Source: a virus. Taken from it: a stretch of 32,388 bases of DNA. The notes under the pieces are model-generated. The model was not told the origin of the DNA. It worked only from the letters and a program-made list of their open reading frames with translations, and made no database searches. Below are positions 31,635 through 32,388 of the stretch, piece after piece (the first letter of the stretch is position 1; every line of letters starts with the position of its first letter). The translations under genes and the position numbers were made by a program. The stretch covers positions 1 through 32,388 of IMG/VR virus record IMGVR_UViG_3300026519_000539. One strand, written 5' to 3'.

Positions 31635-32388
31635 CAGCGTTTCTCCCTCTGCAAGGCCGACAGCTTGATCCGCTTGCGCGTCGGCGTCGGCTTCGCGCCC
31701 GTGCCGAAGAGCGTGGCTCCCTGGATCGACGCCGCCACCGCCGCTCCGACGAGACAATCCAGCCAATGGTTGTCGAGGCCGGGCTGGCGGAGTTTCCATT
31801 CATCAACGGTTCGCCCTCGCCCCTCGGTCTTGATGCGGTACTCGGCCGTCAGATGCTCGGCGAGGAGGCGATGAGATTCAGGCTTGCGGCCGAACAACGC
31901 CAGGCACCCGGGGTCGCCCATCGGGACTGCGAGCCGCGCGTGGATGAACGACTTCCAGTAGTTCGTGTCGAAGACCACATGCCGTACAGCCCGCTTGCCC
32001 GCGACATTGGGGATGCGCCAGTTGTGCCCGACACGATCGCCTCGCTTGCGCTTGTACTCGCTGAAGGGGATGCTCGACGCGCCGACATACCGTCCGTGAC
32101 TCGGCAGAAGCACATTGGCGAACTTGCTCTGTCGGCAAAACTGGTAGACGACATCCGTCGAAGCCCCCCAGTTGGCATCGATCAAACACCGGTCAATGCG
32201 AACCATCGCCCCATCGTCGCGTCGCCATTCTTTGCCGAGCTGTGTTTCGGTGAGTCGTTCAAGCCCGGCGTAGATCGCCCCTTCCTGACCGGCTCGCGGG
32301 GCAGCGGTCAAGAGCGTCCGCCGCATCTCGCGGAGGGTGAAGTATGCCTGCTTCTGGTCGGGCTCGGTGCCGTAGTCGATGATGTGCC
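31634..32388 (-). CDS. Terminase large subunit, gpA-like, C-terminal part (5' end outside window)
   Basis: About 251 residues in frame to the right edge, without start codon in the window (HIIDYGTEPDQKQAYFTLRE is the first visible part). ATG 32326 is internal. RIDRCLIDANWGASTDVVYQ contains the conserved acidic residue of the RNase-H-like nuclease, and further down come DTNYWKSFIHARLAVPMG and QPGLDNHWLDCLVGAAVAAS with the final metal-binding Asp (D-N-H-W-L-D-C). This is the GpA_nuclease domain that cuts concatemeric phage DNA during packaging. The ATPase half lies to the right, outside. Confidence 0.88.
   Translation of the reverse strand, partial: HIIDYGTEPDQKQAYFTLREMRRTLLTAAPRAGQEGAIYAGLERLTETQLGKEWRRDDGAMVRIDRCLIDANWGASTDVVYQFCRQSKFANVLLPSHGRYVGASSIPFSEYKRKRGDRVGHNWRIPNVAGKRAVRHVVFDTNYWKSFIHARLAVPMGDPGCLALFGRKPESHRLLAEHLTAEYRIKTEGRGRTVDEWKLRQPGLDNHWLDCLVGAAVAASIQGATLFGTGAKPTPTRKRIKLSALQREKR

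Larger units (their letters stand above)
5550..32388 (-). mobile_element. Tailed-phage late gene region (prophage, interrupted at 16.1-27.5 kb)
   Basis: Nearly all genes here lie on the minus strand in the order typical of siphophage-like late operons: terminase, portal, protease/capsid, decoration, head completion, tail tube, chaperones, tape measure, distal virion proteins. The right end runs out of the window and the left end is the Hint-protein stop. No integrase belonging clearly to the phage itself, no lysis genes and no phage attachment sites were identified. It may therefore be a partial or domesticated prophage, or the rest may lie to the right. Confidence 0.85.

Overview
The window is GC-rich, densely packed, mostly minus-strand DNA. 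Two-thirds of it (about 5550 to the right edge) is a tailed-phage late region. Reading the minus strand, it runs terminase large subunit, zinc-ribbon protein, small gpW-position protein, portal, fused prohead protease/major capsid, (a large interruption), decoration protein, head completion and tail terminator proteins, tail tube, tail assembly chaperones, lipoprotein, tape measure, two virion proteins, and a final methyltransferase / DUF115-like / Hint-domain cassette. Many neighbours overlap by ATGA, so translation looks coupled. The protein style (HARE-HTH with a lysine-rich tail, large serine recombinase, Hint domain, fused protease-capsid) is what I would expect from a planctomycete-type bacterium such as Phycisphaerae, but no host marker gene is present, so this is only an impression.

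The most striking region is 16.1-27.5 kb. It splits the head operon exactly between the capsid gene (27462-29528) and the DUF2190-type decoration gene (15770-16108). The interruption has its own serine recombinase at one edge, a translationally coupled HARE-HTH protein, an iteron-like repeat field, a RepA-like AAA ATPase, a sigma-factor-like protein, an unknown gene, and a second complete protease/capsid fusion clearly related to the phage capsid. At the other edge is a two-gene restriction-modification cassette: a PLD nuclease of NgoFVII/BfiI type, and convergently a gamma-class adenine methyltransferase. I read this as a mobile element, possibly a capsid-encoding satellite, nested inside a prophage. 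Its attachment sites could not be defined by eye.

The left 5.5 kb is a second defence-like locus outside the phage structural genes. A small excisionase-type HTH protein, a RapA-like SNF2 helicase and a beta-class (type III Mod-like) adenine methyltransferase form an ATGA-coupled minus-strand operon that runs off the left edge. A divergent GIY-YIG nuclease-family gene lies between it and the phage end.

The phage late genes end in a cassette with a SAM methyltransferase, a DUF115-like glycosyltransferase-type protein and a Ser/Gly-rich protein carrying an intein-like Hint domain. This suggests a virion surface protein that is processed and perhaps modified after translation. No tRNA, rRNA or CRISPR array was found, and no clear lysis genes were recognised.
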